Assembly (NCBI GenBank): GCA_946811185.2 | Contig: OX328105.1 | Location: 50,592,845-50,656,844 of the forward strand | From: Hippopus hippopus | Lineage: Eukaryota > Mollusca > Bivalvia > Cardiida > Cardiidae | Length of the DNA: 64,000 nt | Reading direction: 5' to 3' | Shown: one piece after another, positions 58,201-63,319 of the stretch | Numbering within the stretch: the stretch's first letter is position 1 | Layout of the letters: each line of letters starts with the position of its first letter | Notes under the pieces: generated by a model | The model's database searches: none | What the model saw: the letters and a program-made list of their open reading frames with translations, nothing else | Told to the model about the DNA's origin: nothing | Program-made: the position numbers and the translations under genes

Positions 58201-60950
58201 TCTAAATATGAAGTTTCATAAAACTTTGTTCAGTTGTTAAAGAGATATTCGTCTGGTGAAGACTAGGAAGATTCATACTTACGGACCGATGGTCTCTCGT
58301 TTAGGTAGATTTGTGAGGCAAGTGAACCCGTTCTTCCGATAAATATAGAACAAAAATACGGCTTTAAAGTCCGGTTCGTCGAAACAAGGGAACACCATCC
58401 GGGCATCTGTCGGCTCCATCATCGTCGTCACGATGTATCTATATATAGAACAAGAATACAGCGTTAATAGTGGGGCTCGTGGACGCGATGTATCTACACA
58501 AGTATACATGTATTTATATATTCGAAAATACGAAAACAAAACATCTCCATGCATTTTCAGTGAACAAGAAAATTAATTAGATTAGGCCTATATCTGATCA
58601 TGCAATGATAAAGAAAACTATGCCGGTAGACTGGAGCTATTTGTAATGCTATAACGAATATGCTATAACAGACGATAGCCTTATAAACCCAGTGGTCTTA
58701 AAACTCCGTTAAGCTTATTGATGTCGCAATGTTTATATTAAAAACATTTTTCAAAAGTGTTGCTCACCTATTAACAGCTACATGTATATTGCTATCTTAT
58801 CATATATTGTATCGAGTTTGAAAATATATATTTTGATGTCACTTTTTCCTTTACTTCCACGTAAGGTTCACACTGATAGCTTCATTTTTGAGCTTACAGT
58901 TAATAAAAAGGTAAATTTGGAAATACATGTACATGTAAGTCAATGTAGATTCTGAATTTGATGGAATACGTGACTGGACTGGTTCTCTAGAAGGAAAATA
59001 CGGCTACAAATTTGGACTCATGTTATTTATATATCTATAATTATTATTATATAGATATAGGCATGTAAACTTGTACATAAGAAAATCATAAAAAAAAACC
59101 CCAAACCTTCAAACAGTTCAAAGTAACATCACGTATAACGGACACATATAATGGACATCACGAAAACAGGCGAAGAGTATGCCGTGGTAAATTTTGTCCA
59201 AGTTGAATAATACCACAGTATAATGAAGTGTTGTCATCTTAAGAGATATCATATTTACCTGGTTTGGTTCCCTACTTTGTATGGACTTCTGTAAAATCCC
59301 TGAAGCGAATCTGTTATCAAACCCGTAGATTCGATGGAAAGAATATATTGGTTCCCTTTCTTCATGGGGCTCTCCAGTAGTATTCCAAGCATTGCTGTCG
59401 GTTCGTCAAGTTCAAAATGAAGAACATTTATATCTTCGACACCGTCAGTGACGTTAATTAATTGTATGCTAATAATCTCGTGCTGCACTGCATGCAACTT
59501 GATGACGCCAGTTTCTTCAGAACACGTGATATTTATGACTGTCTTGCCTGAAAAATTATCGGTCTCCAAACGTTTAGTATGTAAATTGGACAGCAGTGCC
59601 ATGGTGTTCAGTCATTAACATCAAATGAAATACTTCATTAGTTTATTCATGAAAATGAGAGTTTGTCAGTCGGTGATCCCAAGGTATATAGATGAAGTGT
59701 GCAGTTACTTAGGTACCATGTATAACCGACGATCGCTAGACTGATATTTTGTCTGTTTCAAAATTCATAAATTCGTTTGATATTGACTTTGGCTTCACCC
59801 GGCTTCATTGTGGGTGTAACAGTAGCTGTCTACATAAACGCATTTAGATTACATATGACAAAATATTGCCCTTGCTTGAAAACTTTATTAGATTGTGAAA
59901 CAGCCATGCAAATACTAGTAAGTGACATACGAGAATGGTTGGATGCATTGCCTGTTGTATTTGTTACAGGAACAAAGGTCTACTTTAATTCTTAGGTCGC
60001 TATTTTGACCTGATTTTCCCGCATAAAAACAAAAGACAGGTTAGATCATAAATCAGATGCGGCACATTCTATTCTTACTCTACACTGTTCTCAAAGGTGT
60101 TTAAAGAGATATGTTAAGAAACATAGGAAAGTCAACTTACAGTCATATTTGAAGGGTTCCACCGTGTTCTCGTATATATACGGTTTCATCGTAATCTCAT
60201 ACGTTGATGGTTTTATACTTTGTGGCAGGCGAATAGAGTCAAACTGAATACTCATAGCTTCCATTGTGGTGTTTATTTCAATGGTAGTTGTTTCAGCAGT
60301 TTGTTCGTCAAGAATTTCGGTAACAACTTCAGTACCGTTAATGCTAGGATCTTGACCTTCATCTTTCTCGTGTACATTTATGTCACTCATCAAATCGGTT
60401 CTATGATGCGACGTTTCAGCCGCATTGTCTATGGTGAAATTGATTACAACAGCTGCTCCGTTGAGTTCGCTGTTTGATACGTCCTGTAGTTCTTCAACTC
60501 CGGTCACCGGGTCAATATATGTCGTTTTCGGTTGCATGGCGTCATCAGTTTGATTGTTTACAGGGTCGTGTGCTTTACTTACAGTTGTGTTTTCGTAATT
60601 GTTGCTGTTAGACAGGCTGTTCTCATTTTCGTTCTGTTTTTCTCCATTAACATTATCATTTCCATCATTTACTTCTTCTACAGCTTCAGTTCTATCGCTG
60701 TAAGCGGTACTTGTTTGTGATTCGCTAGTTTGGGTCCTGACGTCATGTGGGGACAACGTTATTTCACTAACAGTTTTTGTTGTATTGATGTAAAAGGTAC
60801 TTGTCTGTGATTGGCTAGTTCGGGTGCTGACGTCAGCTTGGGACGATGTTATATTACTAATAGGTTCTGTCGTAGCAGAAGTCTGGTCGCTTGAACTTGA
60901 ATGTAGTGTGGTAGTCGGCGAGGTGGATACAAAAACGAGGTAGGGCGTTA
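34141..60950 (-). CDS. M1-family membrane aminopeptidase (aminopeptidase N / glutamyl type), 5' partial
   Basis: Twenty-one exons join in frame for 1121 full codons and end at TAA 34143-34141. Numbering from the first visible codon: residues 1-232 are a Ser/Thr/Asn-rich stalk with many N-glycosylation sequons; the beta domain starts near IRLPQSIKP (239) and includes MEPTDAR (373-379); the exopeptidase motif is NAMEH (510-514) instead of GAMEN; zinc ligands are HETSH (546-550) and E569 at the canonical spacing; the transition-state tyrosine is Y634 in ISYAKGSAV. The ERAP1_C-like domain runs from about 737 to 1121. Family knowledge: such enzymes trim N-terminal residues from extracellular peptides. 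A signal-anchor exon should precede 60950 but was not found. One intron, after exon 6, is of GC-AG type. All metal and catalytic ligands are present, so activity is likely, but specificity may be altered. Confidence 0.93.
34441..34582 (+). mobile_element. TTAA fold-back MITE, right half
   Basis: ttggtaacctgcattttctc to tttgtcatttacc. Confidence 0.65.
34583..34755 (+). mobile_element. TTAA fold-back MITE with core lost
   Basis: ctataacacacaatcgcc start, core stops at aaaatgctgcc, tail tgttaagggtaa. Confidence 0.65.
34776..35045 (+). mobile_element. tRNA-headed SINE
   Basis: Head gcccgttagctcagtctgta (A-box) with B-box GGTTTGAATCA; body gactggtgattgtcattgcg; tail gtgcgaagtactggtaaagg. Confidence 0.8.
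35258..35450. mobile_element. ATTCACCAACC palindromic MITE
   Basis: gagtccgtatttagcaacc to ggttggtgaatacaggcc, centre gattggctaaaccatttgg. It ends about 30 bp from aminopeptidase exon 20. Confidence 0.85.
35483..35564 (-). CDS. M1 aminopeptidase exon 20
   Basis: It encodes [20 protein letters not shown] and LPYELRR, matching the F-x-x-L-x-x-A-x-T-x-x-F-x-T helix near the C-terminus. Acceptor ttttatcgtag, donor CGACGG|gtaagatt. Confidence 0.92.
35835..36018 (+). mobile_element. TTAA fold-back MITE lacking its core
   Basis: ttaacccttcatcacaaaat to cgtttgggaaag. The hairpin is deleted. Confidence 0.75.
36090..36314 (-). mobile_element. TTAA fold-back MITE, full length
   Basis: ttaactctttatcacacgac to cataaagggtta. 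Core near perfect. Confidence 0.9.
36404..36550 (-). CDS. M1 aminopeptidase exon 19
   Basis: It encodes [40 protein letters not shown] and EK. Acceptor tcatgaacag, donor GAAAA|gtaagtg, phase 2. Confidence 0.9.
36968..37085 (+). repeat. (CATC)n-(CAAC)n-(CAAT)n compound microsatellite
   Basis: Three successive tetranucleotide tracts. Confidence 0.95.
37086..37262 (+). mobile_element. TTAA fold-back MITE, left end replaced by microsatellite
   Basis: tcccgtattttcacgacgct to ttgtaaagggttaa. Ends 33 bp from exon 18. Confidence 0.78.
37284..37295 (-). promoter_or_regulatory. 5' splice site of exon 18
   Basis: gtatgttgttgg on the minus strand is the intron start after exon 18. A TTAA fold-back MITE ends only 20-30 bp further into the intron. 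Confidence 0.5.
37296..37463 (-). CDS. M1 aminopeptidase exon 18
   Basis: It encodes [31 protein letters not shown] and [12 protein letters not shown], matching YC-x-x-V-x-x-GG and ALAC-x-x-EPWLL. Acceptor attgtgttttag, donor TCGAA|gtatgttg. Two decayed partial copies lie upstream at 37715-37872. Confidence 0.95.
37603..37660. repeat. GATCAGACTGCACG hairpin repeat
   Basis: agatcagactgcacgttct pairs with the following gtgcagtctgatcttgatct. Confidence 0.85.
37715..37872 (-). pseudogene. Two decayed copies of aminopeptidase exon 18
   Basis: On the minus strand, 37776-37715 reads [20 protein letters not shown], and 37872-37815 reads [12 protein letters not shown] followed by a stop. Both align with the real exon's [18 protein letters not shown]. 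The nearer copy lacks the acceptor AG (atg instead of tag). They are non-functional partial exon duplications. Confidence 0.75.
37873..38036. mobile_element. GAGCCATGCTCT fold-back MITE, left part
   Basis: aagccattttctggcaaagt with gatccataaaaatccatctt. Truncated at the next SINE. Confidence 0.7.
38043..38264 (-). mobile_element. tRNA-headed SINE, minus orientation
   Basis: On minus: gcccgattgcgcagtcggta head, then ttccaatccccagctcggcc, gaagattgatgagagtcact and agtactggtaactgg. Confidence 0.8.
38340..38447 (-). CDS. M1 aminopeptidase exon 17
   Basis: It encodes [20 protein letters not shown] and [10 protein letters not shown], matching the A-C-x-x-G-x-x-x-C region. Acceptor ttcattacag, donor GTACT|gtgagtcc. 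Confidence 0.93.
38525..38622 (+). repeat. (AAC)n/(AAT)n-(ATT)n microsatellite
   Basis: Trinucleotide tract that is self-complementary (aataataat...attattatt). Confidence 0.92.
38790..38916 (+). mobile_element. AAAGGGGCATAACTGTGTC SINE fragment
   Basis: aaaaaaggggcataactgtgt with gtccgagttttaagtaa. Confidence 0.7.
38917..39053. repeat. Near-perfect 60-bp-arm hairpin
   Basis: ggaatgaagagaatttttct... to its inverse ending ...ttctcttcattcc, with loop tgtatgaaaccgcgaag. One or two mismatches over about 60 bp. Confidence 0.92.
39756..39823 (-). CDS. M1 aminopeptidase exon 16
   Basis: It encodes [20 protein letters not shown] plus NE, the Y-x-R-x-x-V-x-x-x-F helix of the C-terminal domain. Acceptor cgtatttacag, donor GAAAA|gtacgt. 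Confidence 0.86.
39866..40015 (+). repeat. (GATCAATC)n-type satellite
   Basis: Repeated atcaatcgatcaatc units ending in (aatc)n. It joins directly to a SINE. Confidence 0.9.
40016..40217 (+). mobile_element. AAAGGGGCATAACTGTGTC SINE, 5' truncated
   Basis: ttgatagttaacaaccagtc to aaagctgagctaaa. Confidence 0.7.
40408..40637 (+). mobile_element. TTAA fold-back MITE
   Basis: ttaatcttttacctcacaat start. Core gatggtaaccagcat, right end eroded. Confidence 0.78.
40731..40963. mobile_element. GGCCTCTGAA palindromic MITE
   Basis: ggtatacccacagggctttg to agtggccttttggtata. Inner arms cttactaaaaatagca and tgctatttttagtaag. Ends about 30 bp from aminopeptidase exon 15. Confidence 0.88.
40993..41140 (-). 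CDS. M1 aminopeptidase exon 15
   Basis: It encodes [34 protein letters not shown] and [12 protein letters not shown]. Donor AAA|gtatgtag gives phase 0, required by the next exon. The tempting TATG|gtgatt, 11 bases earlier, would break frame. Confidence 0.9.
41630..41700. promoter_or_regulatory. Candidate CpG-containing regulatory block in aminopeptidase intron
   Basis: It contains an E-box CACGTG, ATGGCGGCGCC and GTTTAGCAACG (half X-box-like) within 70 bp of non-repetitive sequence. It may be an enhancer, an internal promoter or chance. Confidence 0.2.
42069..42260. mobile_element. ATTCACCAACC palindromic MITE
   Basis: gagtctgtattcaccaacc to ggttggtgaatacagaccc, centre gattggctaaaccgaatgg. 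Confidence 0.9.
42262..42360. mobile_element. GAGCCATGCTCT fold-back MITE, right end
   Basis: aggtcggcgtgcgcggactg to cacagaacatggctcata. Confidence 0.7.
42570..42759 (-). CDS. M1 aminopeptidase exon 14
   Basis: It encodes [20 protein letters not shown] through [13 protein letters not shown], hallmark ERAP1_C-type segments (GYYRVNYD, NRAQ-x-x-DD-x-x-LA). Acceptor cttctttgcag, donor GCCTC|gtaagac. Confidence 0.95.
43338..43517 (-). mobile_element. TTAA fold-back MITE with core deletion
   Basis: ttaactctttacaaaaaaaa to gttaaagggttaa. Confidence 0.75.
43650..43826 (+). mobile_element. TTAA fold-back MITE, decayed
   Basis: Ends cgtctgataaagagttaa. Core largely lost. Confidence 0.6.
43863..44125. 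mobile_element. GAGCCATGCTCT fold-back MITE, full length
   Basis: tgagccatgctctgtgaaaa to ttcacagagcagggctca. Inner palindrome gtcagcctgcgcagactgcg. Confidence 0.9.
44140..44440 (-). mobile_element. tRNA-headed SINE, minus orientation
   Basis: On minus: gctcaagtggtagagcgtag (A-box) and ggactcgagtcccac (B-box), then a body with cgtctcatccgcaagac on plus. A different SINE family from the others. Confidence 0.65.
44458..44555 (-). CDS. M1 aminopeptidase exon 13
   Basis: It encodes [20 protein letters not shown] and [12 protein letters not shown], matching W-x-IP-x-x-Y in the family. Acceptor aaatctgaa on plus (ttcag on minus), donor ATATAC|gtaagtg. Confidence 0.9.
44577..44804 (+). mobile_element. 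TTAA fold-back MITE
   Basis: accctttaccaaacaatccc to tagtgaagagttaa. Shares the end TTAA with the next copy. Confidence 0.86.
44805..45030 (-). mobile_element. TTAA fold-back MITE, tail-to-tail partner
   Basis: ctctttaccaaacgacaaat to gtggaaatgggtga. Core arms diverged. Confidence 0.82.
45080..45351 (+). mobile_element. AAAGGGGCATAACTGTGTC SINE
   Basis: aaaagagcaccgcatgccgg to aaaacagccaagctaaa. Confidence 0.75.
45436..45490. repeat. GATCAGACTGCA hairpin repeat
   Basis: gatcaagatcagactgcac pairs with ttgcagtctgatcttggatc. A second half lies at 45590-45622. Confidence 0.8.
45704..45932 (+). mobile_element. TTAA fold-back MITE, full length
   Basis: ttaactctttaccacacaat to tggtaaagagttaa. 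Perfect core. Ends 24 bp from the exon 12 donor. Confidence 0.92.
45956..46125 (-). CDS. M1 aminopeptidase exon 12
   Basis: It encodes [20 protein letters not shown] and [10 protein letters not shown], the IMD-x-W-x-x-Q-x-GFPVV region of the family. Acceptor tgcccctag. Donor CACGT|gtaatg is chosen because it gives phase 2, which the next exon requires. Confidence 0.9.
46218..46474. mobile_element. GAGCCATGCTCT fold-back MITE, full length
   Basis: gagtcatgctctatgaaaag to ctttcacagggcatggct. Confidence 0.85.
46714..46926 (+). mobile_element. TTAA fold-back MITE, diverged
   Basis: accatttaccaaaaaattcc start. Core atgctgattactagtat followed by a C-rich tract. Confidence 0.7.
46927..47150. mobile_element. 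Large-TIR fold-back element, half copy
   Basis: Inverse of 5940-6160: aactaggttaaaacctgcca to tttgatattttggcc. Confidence 0.7.
47202..47340. mobile_element. ATTCACCAACC palindromic MITE, shortened
   Basis: agtattcactaatcattcc with acaacttctgattggctaaa and ccagaagttgcgttac. Confidence 0.75.
47456..47710. mobile_element. GAGCCATGCTCT fold-back MITE
   Basis: catgctctgtgaaaaagtga to gcagagcgccgctca. Confidence 0.78.
47754..47819 (-). CDS. M1 aminopeptidase exon 11
   Basis: It encodes [20 protein letters not shown] plus HE, the conserved Y-x-NA-x-T-x-DLW segment. Acceptor ttcattttcag, donor CATGAA|gtaggag. It is a short exon hidden among repeats. Confidence 0.92.
48098..48284 (+). mobile_element. 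TTAA fold-back MITE, decayed
   Basis: gaggagaaaatgcttgttat and tttatcgtcagcaaataata. Confidence 0.6.
48527..48668 (+). mobile_element. TTAA fold-back MITE, right half next to a splice donor
   Basis: attttcttcttttcatacaa to cgtctgataaagaaataa. It reaches intron position about +5 of the exon 10 donor. Confidence 0.72.
48673..48738 (-). CDS. M1 aminopeptidase exon 10
   Basis: It encodes [20 protein letters not shown] plus LT, matching GASVIRML in the family. Acceptor tttactttgaag, donor ACG|gtaagtta. A MITE remnant begins about five bases into the intron. Confidence 0.93.
48810..48980. mobile_element. ATTCACCAACC palindromic MITE
   Basis: gggtctgtattcaccaatc to gatttgtgaatacgaatcc. Confidence 0.85.
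49570..49630. repeat. GATCAGACT hairpin repeat
   Basis: agattcagatcagactcca pairs with gtgcactctgatctgaatct. Confidence 0.82.
49871..50011 (-). CDS. M1 aminopeptidase exon 9
   Basis: It encodes 47 residues including [15 protein letters not shown] and [10 protein letters not shown], with the catalytic tyrosine of ISY-x-KG. Acceptor ataattttcag, donor GCTAAG|gtattat. Confidence 0.94.
50615..50675. repeat. GATCAGACTGCACG hairpin repeat
   Basis: acagtgtaaaccaagatcag to gatctctgatctacactgtc. Confidence 0.85.
50840..51038 (-). mobile_element. TTAA fold-back MITE, diverged
   Basis: ggatagaaaacattgtg and gttttgtaaagaattaa. Ends 17 bp from the exon 8 donor. Confidence 0.7.
51055..51113 (-). CDS. 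M1 aminopeptidase exon 8
   Basis: It encodes [20 protein letters not shown], the GFA-x-Y segment after the NEG ligand. Acceptor attttctag, donor GAGATG|gtaagaat. Confidence 0.92.
51183..51390 (-). mobile_element. SINE remnant, minus orientation
   Basis: gcacaacacgatatcttag with aatgttcagtattgagagaa, a diverged body of the tRNA-headed family. Confidence 0.4.
51491..51700 (+). mobile_element. TTAA fold-back MITE
   Basis: gtaaccttttaccaaataat to tttggtatagagttaa. Core diverged. Confidence 0.8.
51802..52045. mobile_element. GGCCTCTGAA palindromic MITE
   Basis: cataccataggcctctgaaa, inner arms gttactataaatagcac and gtgctatttatagtaac. Right end diverged. Confidence 0.8.
52180..52405. repeat. GA-rich low-complexity tract
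   Basis: gagagagaatggggaggaga-like purine tract. Open frames here are compositional. Confidence 0.88.
52408..52611. mobile_element. GAGCCATGCTCT fold-back MITE, left end lost
   Basis: gactgcgcatgctgacctgg to cccttttgccagagcatggc. Confidence 0.78.
52683..52945. mobile_element. GAGCCATGCTCT fold-back MITE, full length
   Basis: gagccgtgctctgggaaaaa to ttcacagagcatgactc. Inner palindrome aggtcagcctgcgcggactg. Confidence 0.9.
53010..53064 (-). CDS. M1 aminopeptidase exon 7: third zinc ligand
   Basis: It encodes [18 protein letters not shown]. The final Glu is the third zinc ligand, 19 residues after the second His of HETSH. Acceptor atttccttgcag, donor GAAG|gtacaaat. Confidence 0.95.
53230..53364. 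repeat. Inverted repeat
   Basis: ggtgaaagatcgaaatttat pairs with ataaatttcgatccttcacc. Arms extend into the T- and A-rich flanks. Confidence 0.85.
53749..53905. mobile_element. GAGCCATGCTCT fold-back MITE, internal deletion
   Basis: gtctggcaaaagggagtgta to catagcatggctca. Inner palindrome cagcctgcgcggactgcgca. Confidence 0.82.
54198..54541. mobile_element. Large-TIR fold-back element
   Basis: ccaatagcggtcaaaagtaa to cttatttttggccgctattg. Ends about 40 bp from aminopeptidase exon 6. Confidence 0.75.
54572..54582 (-). promoter_or_regulatory. Non-canonical GC 5' splice site
   Basis: The minus strand reads CAG|gcaagttttg after the HETSHQ codons. It fits the GC-AG donor consensus, and frame with WFGN in the next exon requires this exact cut. 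Confidence 0.8.
54583..54737 (-). CDS. M1 aminopeptidase exon 6: NAMEH motif and HExxH zinc site
   Basis: It encodes [20 protein letters not shown] and ends [15 protein letters not shown] is replaced by NAMEH, and the usual ITYRE reads ITCRE. The donor is CATCAG|gcaagt, a GC donor; the nearby gttttgg would break frame with the next exon. Confidence 0.93.
55093..55325 (-). mobile_element. TTAA fold-back MITE, full length
   Basis: ctaactctaaaccgaaagac to gtgtggtatttggttaa. Core present with a short cttctc duplication. Confidence 0.85.
55590..56740 (-). repeat. About 47-bp tandem array seeded by aminopeptidase exon 5 end plus splice donor
   Basis: About 25 units of 44-51 bp, in two interleaved variants (gtttaggcagagggtattt and gtttaggtatagatgat types). 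On the minus strand a unit reads [13 protein letters not shown]|gtttgt, matching the exon's own [12 protein letters not shown] and donor. It ends at the real exon. Confidence 0.92.
56710..56830 (-). CDS. M1 aminopeptidase exon 5
   Basis: It encodes [20 protein letters not shown] and onward to [15 protein letters not shown], just before the GAMEN exon. Acceptor tacattttag, donor AACAAG|gtttgtac. The last 40 bases plus the donor are the seed of the array at 55.59-56.74 kb. Confidence 0.92.
56866..57125. mobile_element. GAGCCATGCTCT fold-back MITE, full length
   Basis: aagccatgctctttgaaaag to cttttgccagaacatggctt. Starts 36 bp from exon 5. Confidence 0.87.
57352..57430 (+). repeat. (TTG/TTC)n microsatellite
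   Basis: gttgttcttgttgttg-type tract. Confidence 0.88.
57431..57595 (-). mobile_element. TTAA fold-back MITE, decayed
   Basis: tgtccatattgaaagtatat and ttttccaacaatgtttt. Core hairpin lost. Confidence 0.6.
57683..57748. repeat. GATCAGACTGCACG hairpin repeat
   Basis: cggacagtgtagatcaaaga to gatcttgatctacgctgtac. Confidence 0.85.
57898..58021 (-). CDS. M1 aminopeptidase exon 4
   Basis: It encodes [20 protein letters not shown] and [14 protein letters not shown], matching the F-x-x-TP-x-MSTYLLAF region. Acceptor tttttcatag, donor GTACCG|gtgagag. Confidence 0.93.
58283..58438 (-). CDS. M1 aminopeptidase exon 3
   Basis: It encodes [20 protein letters not shown], the substrate-groove MEPTDAR-x3-PCFDEP signature. 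Acceptor tctatatatag, donor GGTCC|gtaagtat, phase 2. Confidence 0.94.
59259..59547 (-). CDS. M1 aminopeptidase exon 2
   Basis: It encodes [19 protein letters not shown] through [14 protein letters not shown], the M1 beta-sandwich; LQGFYRS is a family hallmark. Acceptor atttttcag, donor ACCAG|gtaaatat. Confidence 0.93.
60141..60950 (-). CDS. M1 aminopeptidase visible exon 1: mucin-like stalk and start of catalytic ectodomain
   Basis: This 810-bp exon has phase 1 at both ends. Residues 1-232 are rich in Ser, Thr, Asn, Asp and Glu, with sequons such as NIT, NTT, NQT, NFT and NGT. Residues 40-69 and 70-99 are a tandem duplication (90 bp). From [18 protein letters not shown] it matches the M1 N-terminal domain. 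Donor GACT|gtaagttg. The acceptor at tattatgcag has a weak pyrimidine tract, so the high edge is less certain. Confidence 0.82.
60680..60859 (-). repeat. 90-bp tandem duplication inside the stalk exon
   Basis: gtacttgtttgtgattcgct (60708) and gtacttgtctgtgattggct (60798) mark two units, in frame, encoding two 30-residue Ser/Thr-rich repeats. Confidence 0.85.
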
Positions 60951-61255
60951 CTGCATAATAGTAATAATACAAATTCATGTATGAATTTAACTTCAACTGA
61001 TAACTGTACATGCTATTTGAAGAGCAGTCCTAGCCTTGTCCTATAGTAAAGTGTCTGTTAATTATAGTGTCACACTTAATTTAAGCACGAGTCCCGTCTG
61101 CATCGGAATCGCACCTTCGACTTCACGCTCCCTAGGTGGATCCCATAACCACTGAGCCACGGAGATAGAACAATTGCCATAAAAGAGAATAATTTTATGT
61201 GAATTTTATGTGTAATTCTATGTCAAAAAAAAAAAAAAAAAAACTGTTCTGAACT
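60951..61255. other. Upstream sequence of aminopeptidase without visible exon
   Basis: No signal-anchor exon seen. An A17-19 tract lies at 61227-61243, and a remnant tRNA-like head near 61090-61165 (minus). Confidence 0.4.
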
Positions 61256-61382
61256 GCACGGAAAACATTGTGAGAATAGGAACAATTATTGCTTTCTATA
61301 TACTATTGTTACTCTTCCCAAAATGATTTTAAAAGCTGTCTTTTGTAGCGTCGAGAAAAGTCGTGTCTGTTCGGCAATGAGT
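61256..61382 (-). mobile_element. TTAA fold-back MITE, head-to-head partner
   Basis: ggaaaacattgtgagaatag to ttcggcaatgag. Core decayed. Confidence 0.65.
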
Positions 61383-61618
61383 TTAACCTTTTACCAAAGA
61401 ATCCCTATCTCTTTTACGGATCCGAAAGTGGAGGACTTTCGTAAACATTGTGGAAAAAGGAGAAAATGCTTGTAACCAGCAGTTTCTCCTATTCCCACAA
61501 TCTTTCCGACCCTTCCGAAAACAACTTTCAAATTTTGAGTACAGTGTATATAGTCCTCTGCAAAAGCTTTCAATTTTAATAAGTCTGTTTAAAATTTCTT
61601 CTTGTGATAAAGAGTTAA
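61383..61618 (+). mobile_element. TTAA fold-back MITE, full length
   Basis: ttaaccttttaccaaagaat to gtgataaagagttaa. Core atgcttgtaaccagcagt. Confidence 0.85.
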
Positions 61619-61624
61619 GTGCTA

Positions 61625-62177
61625 AATACACTCAACAAAACTTCTAAACGGCCACTTTTAAGCCGGAGTTCCCCGTAGACCTCTTCTGGCAACCGATGCC
61701 CAGAAAATTTAATTTTTTGGAGAATAATTGACTAGTGTACAAACATACTCCAGCCTAAGTTTGAAAATAATTTGCTGACTGATTCTTTTGAAATGAAGTT
61801 ATTAAACATTCTTAACATCAAAAATTCAAAAATTGAAAAAAAATTCAGGCTCCTTCTCTCTGTTTATATTTTAGTGCAGAAAATTATTTCATGTTTTTCC
61901 TTATTGCTGACAATATTTCAGTAACGTATGATTCTCTTTTTAACCTGGCATGGCTGATAGACACCACGCATGCGCAAACCATGTGTTTTCCCTGTTTTGT
62001 TAAAAAAGATGCCTTCTGTCGGCAAAATCGAGAATTTTTTCATAATACCATGTCTAACGTCCAGAAATATAAGTTGTTTTCATTTATCCGTATATTACTT
62101 GGTCAAATTTATAGGAGAAACAAAAGTGGCCGGTTAGAACTTTTGCTGAGTGTAGATAAGATACAATTTTCCTGGTT
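61625..62177. other. Non-coding stretch
   Basis: No recognisable exon or repeat. Open frames lack any family resemblance. Confidence 0.35.
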
Positions 62178-62403
62178 TTAACCCTATACCACTTGAACCC
62201 AAGTTTTAACGACCCTGAAAAAGAAGGCTTTTGAAAACATTGTGGGAAAAGGAGAAAATGCTGGTAATCAGCATTTTCTCCTTTTTCCACTATGTTTTCT
62301 ACCTATTCATAAGTAAAATCTATCATTTGGAAAATAGCTGAATTGTCTAAAAATTCCATCAGTATGGACAAGTCTAAAATTCTGCTGTGTGGGTAAGGAT
62401 TAA
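62178..62403 (+). mobile_element. TTAA fold-back MITE, full length
   Basis: ttaaccctataccacttgaa to tgtgggtaaggattaa. Core GCTGGTAATCAGC. Confidence 0.88.
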
Positions 62404-62416
62404 AGAACATGTTCCA

Positions 62417-62582
62417 GGGTCTGTATTCAACAACCATTCTGAAGAACATTCTTGGCCTAATTATAGATTTAGAAACTAACACAACTTCTGATTGGCTAAA
62501 CCAATCAGATTTTGCGTTACTTTGTAAAATTCTCGAGAATAAGACTATGAATGTTCTTAAGAATGTTTGATAAATAAGAACT
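62417..62582. mobile_element. ATTCACCAACC palindromic MITE
   Basis: gggtctgtattcaacaacc, centre gattggctaaaccaatcag, right arm gaatgttcttaagaatg. Confidence 0.85.
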
Positions 62583-62650
62583 GTGATTTTGAAAAAAAAC
62601 ACACACACACACAAAAAACTTGACCGAACCATTTCGTATTTTAACGACTT

Positions 62651-62838
62651 TGATTTGTTTTGTTTGTTTGAATGGTGTTTTACGCCACTTTCAACATTAT
62701 TTCAGTCATATCACGGCGACAGCTCACATATTCATGTTTTCCTGGGTTTAACCAATACTAGGCTGGAGCTCTGAAGTGTCTTGCCCAAGCACACTCCTGT
62801 GAAAAACCAAGTGGAGTCAGTGAGGCTCGAACTTTAAC
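62651..62838 (+). mobile_element. GTTTTACGCCACTTTCAACA dispersed repeat
   Basis: gtgttttacgccactttcaa through catatcacggcgacagctc to gaggctcgaac. It resembles a SINE-like repeat I associate with molluscs. Confidence 0.5.
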
Positions 62839-62960
62839 GACTTTGAGAAGGAGGGATTTTGAAAAGTTTCTATGAAGAGGATAAAATGCTTGTAACCAGC
62901 ATTTTGTCCTTTTGCAAGAATGTTTTCTACCAATTCAAAGGCGTTTCCATCATTTTAGCT
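62839..62960 (+). mobile_element. TTAA fold-back MITE fragment
   Basis: ttaacgactttgagaaggag with core atgcttgtaaccagcat. Confidence 0.75.
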
Positions 62961-62963
62961 GCC

Positions 62964-63270
62964 TATCCCTCGTGGCGGAGTCAATAGCGTACAGGAATTG
63001 AGATCGGGGGAAAGGTGGGGGTCGCTGGTTCGAATCCCTAACTCGGCCATGTTTTTTTTTGAGGATTGATGATAGTCACTGCGACAGGGTTCATTCCTCT
63101 CTCACCGCTGATCATTGTTTTGACGATGGTTGTGTGCCAGAGGCTGAGGAAGAATATTGTGCTAAGTACTGGTAAAAGAAAATCCAGTAAATCATGGATA
63201 CGTGCACTGGCTACCGCGATATAACCCAAAAAAAATTTGAAAAGGGCGACAAACACCAAGCAATCAATCG
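62964..63270 (+). mobile_element. tRNA-headed SINE, nearly complete
   Basis: Head tcgtggcggagtcaatagcg, B-box GGTTCGAATCC, body gaggattgatgatagtcact, tail gtgcactggctaccgcga. Confidence 0.82.
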
Positions 63271-63319
63271 AACAACATTTGAACTACATAGATTTGTCGT
63301 TTGGAAATGGTTTCAATGT

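Noticed and set aside
63038..63259. Hydrophobic minus frame as signal-anchor exon of the aminopeptidase
   Set aside because: It lies wholly inside a SINE whose other copies give similar frames.
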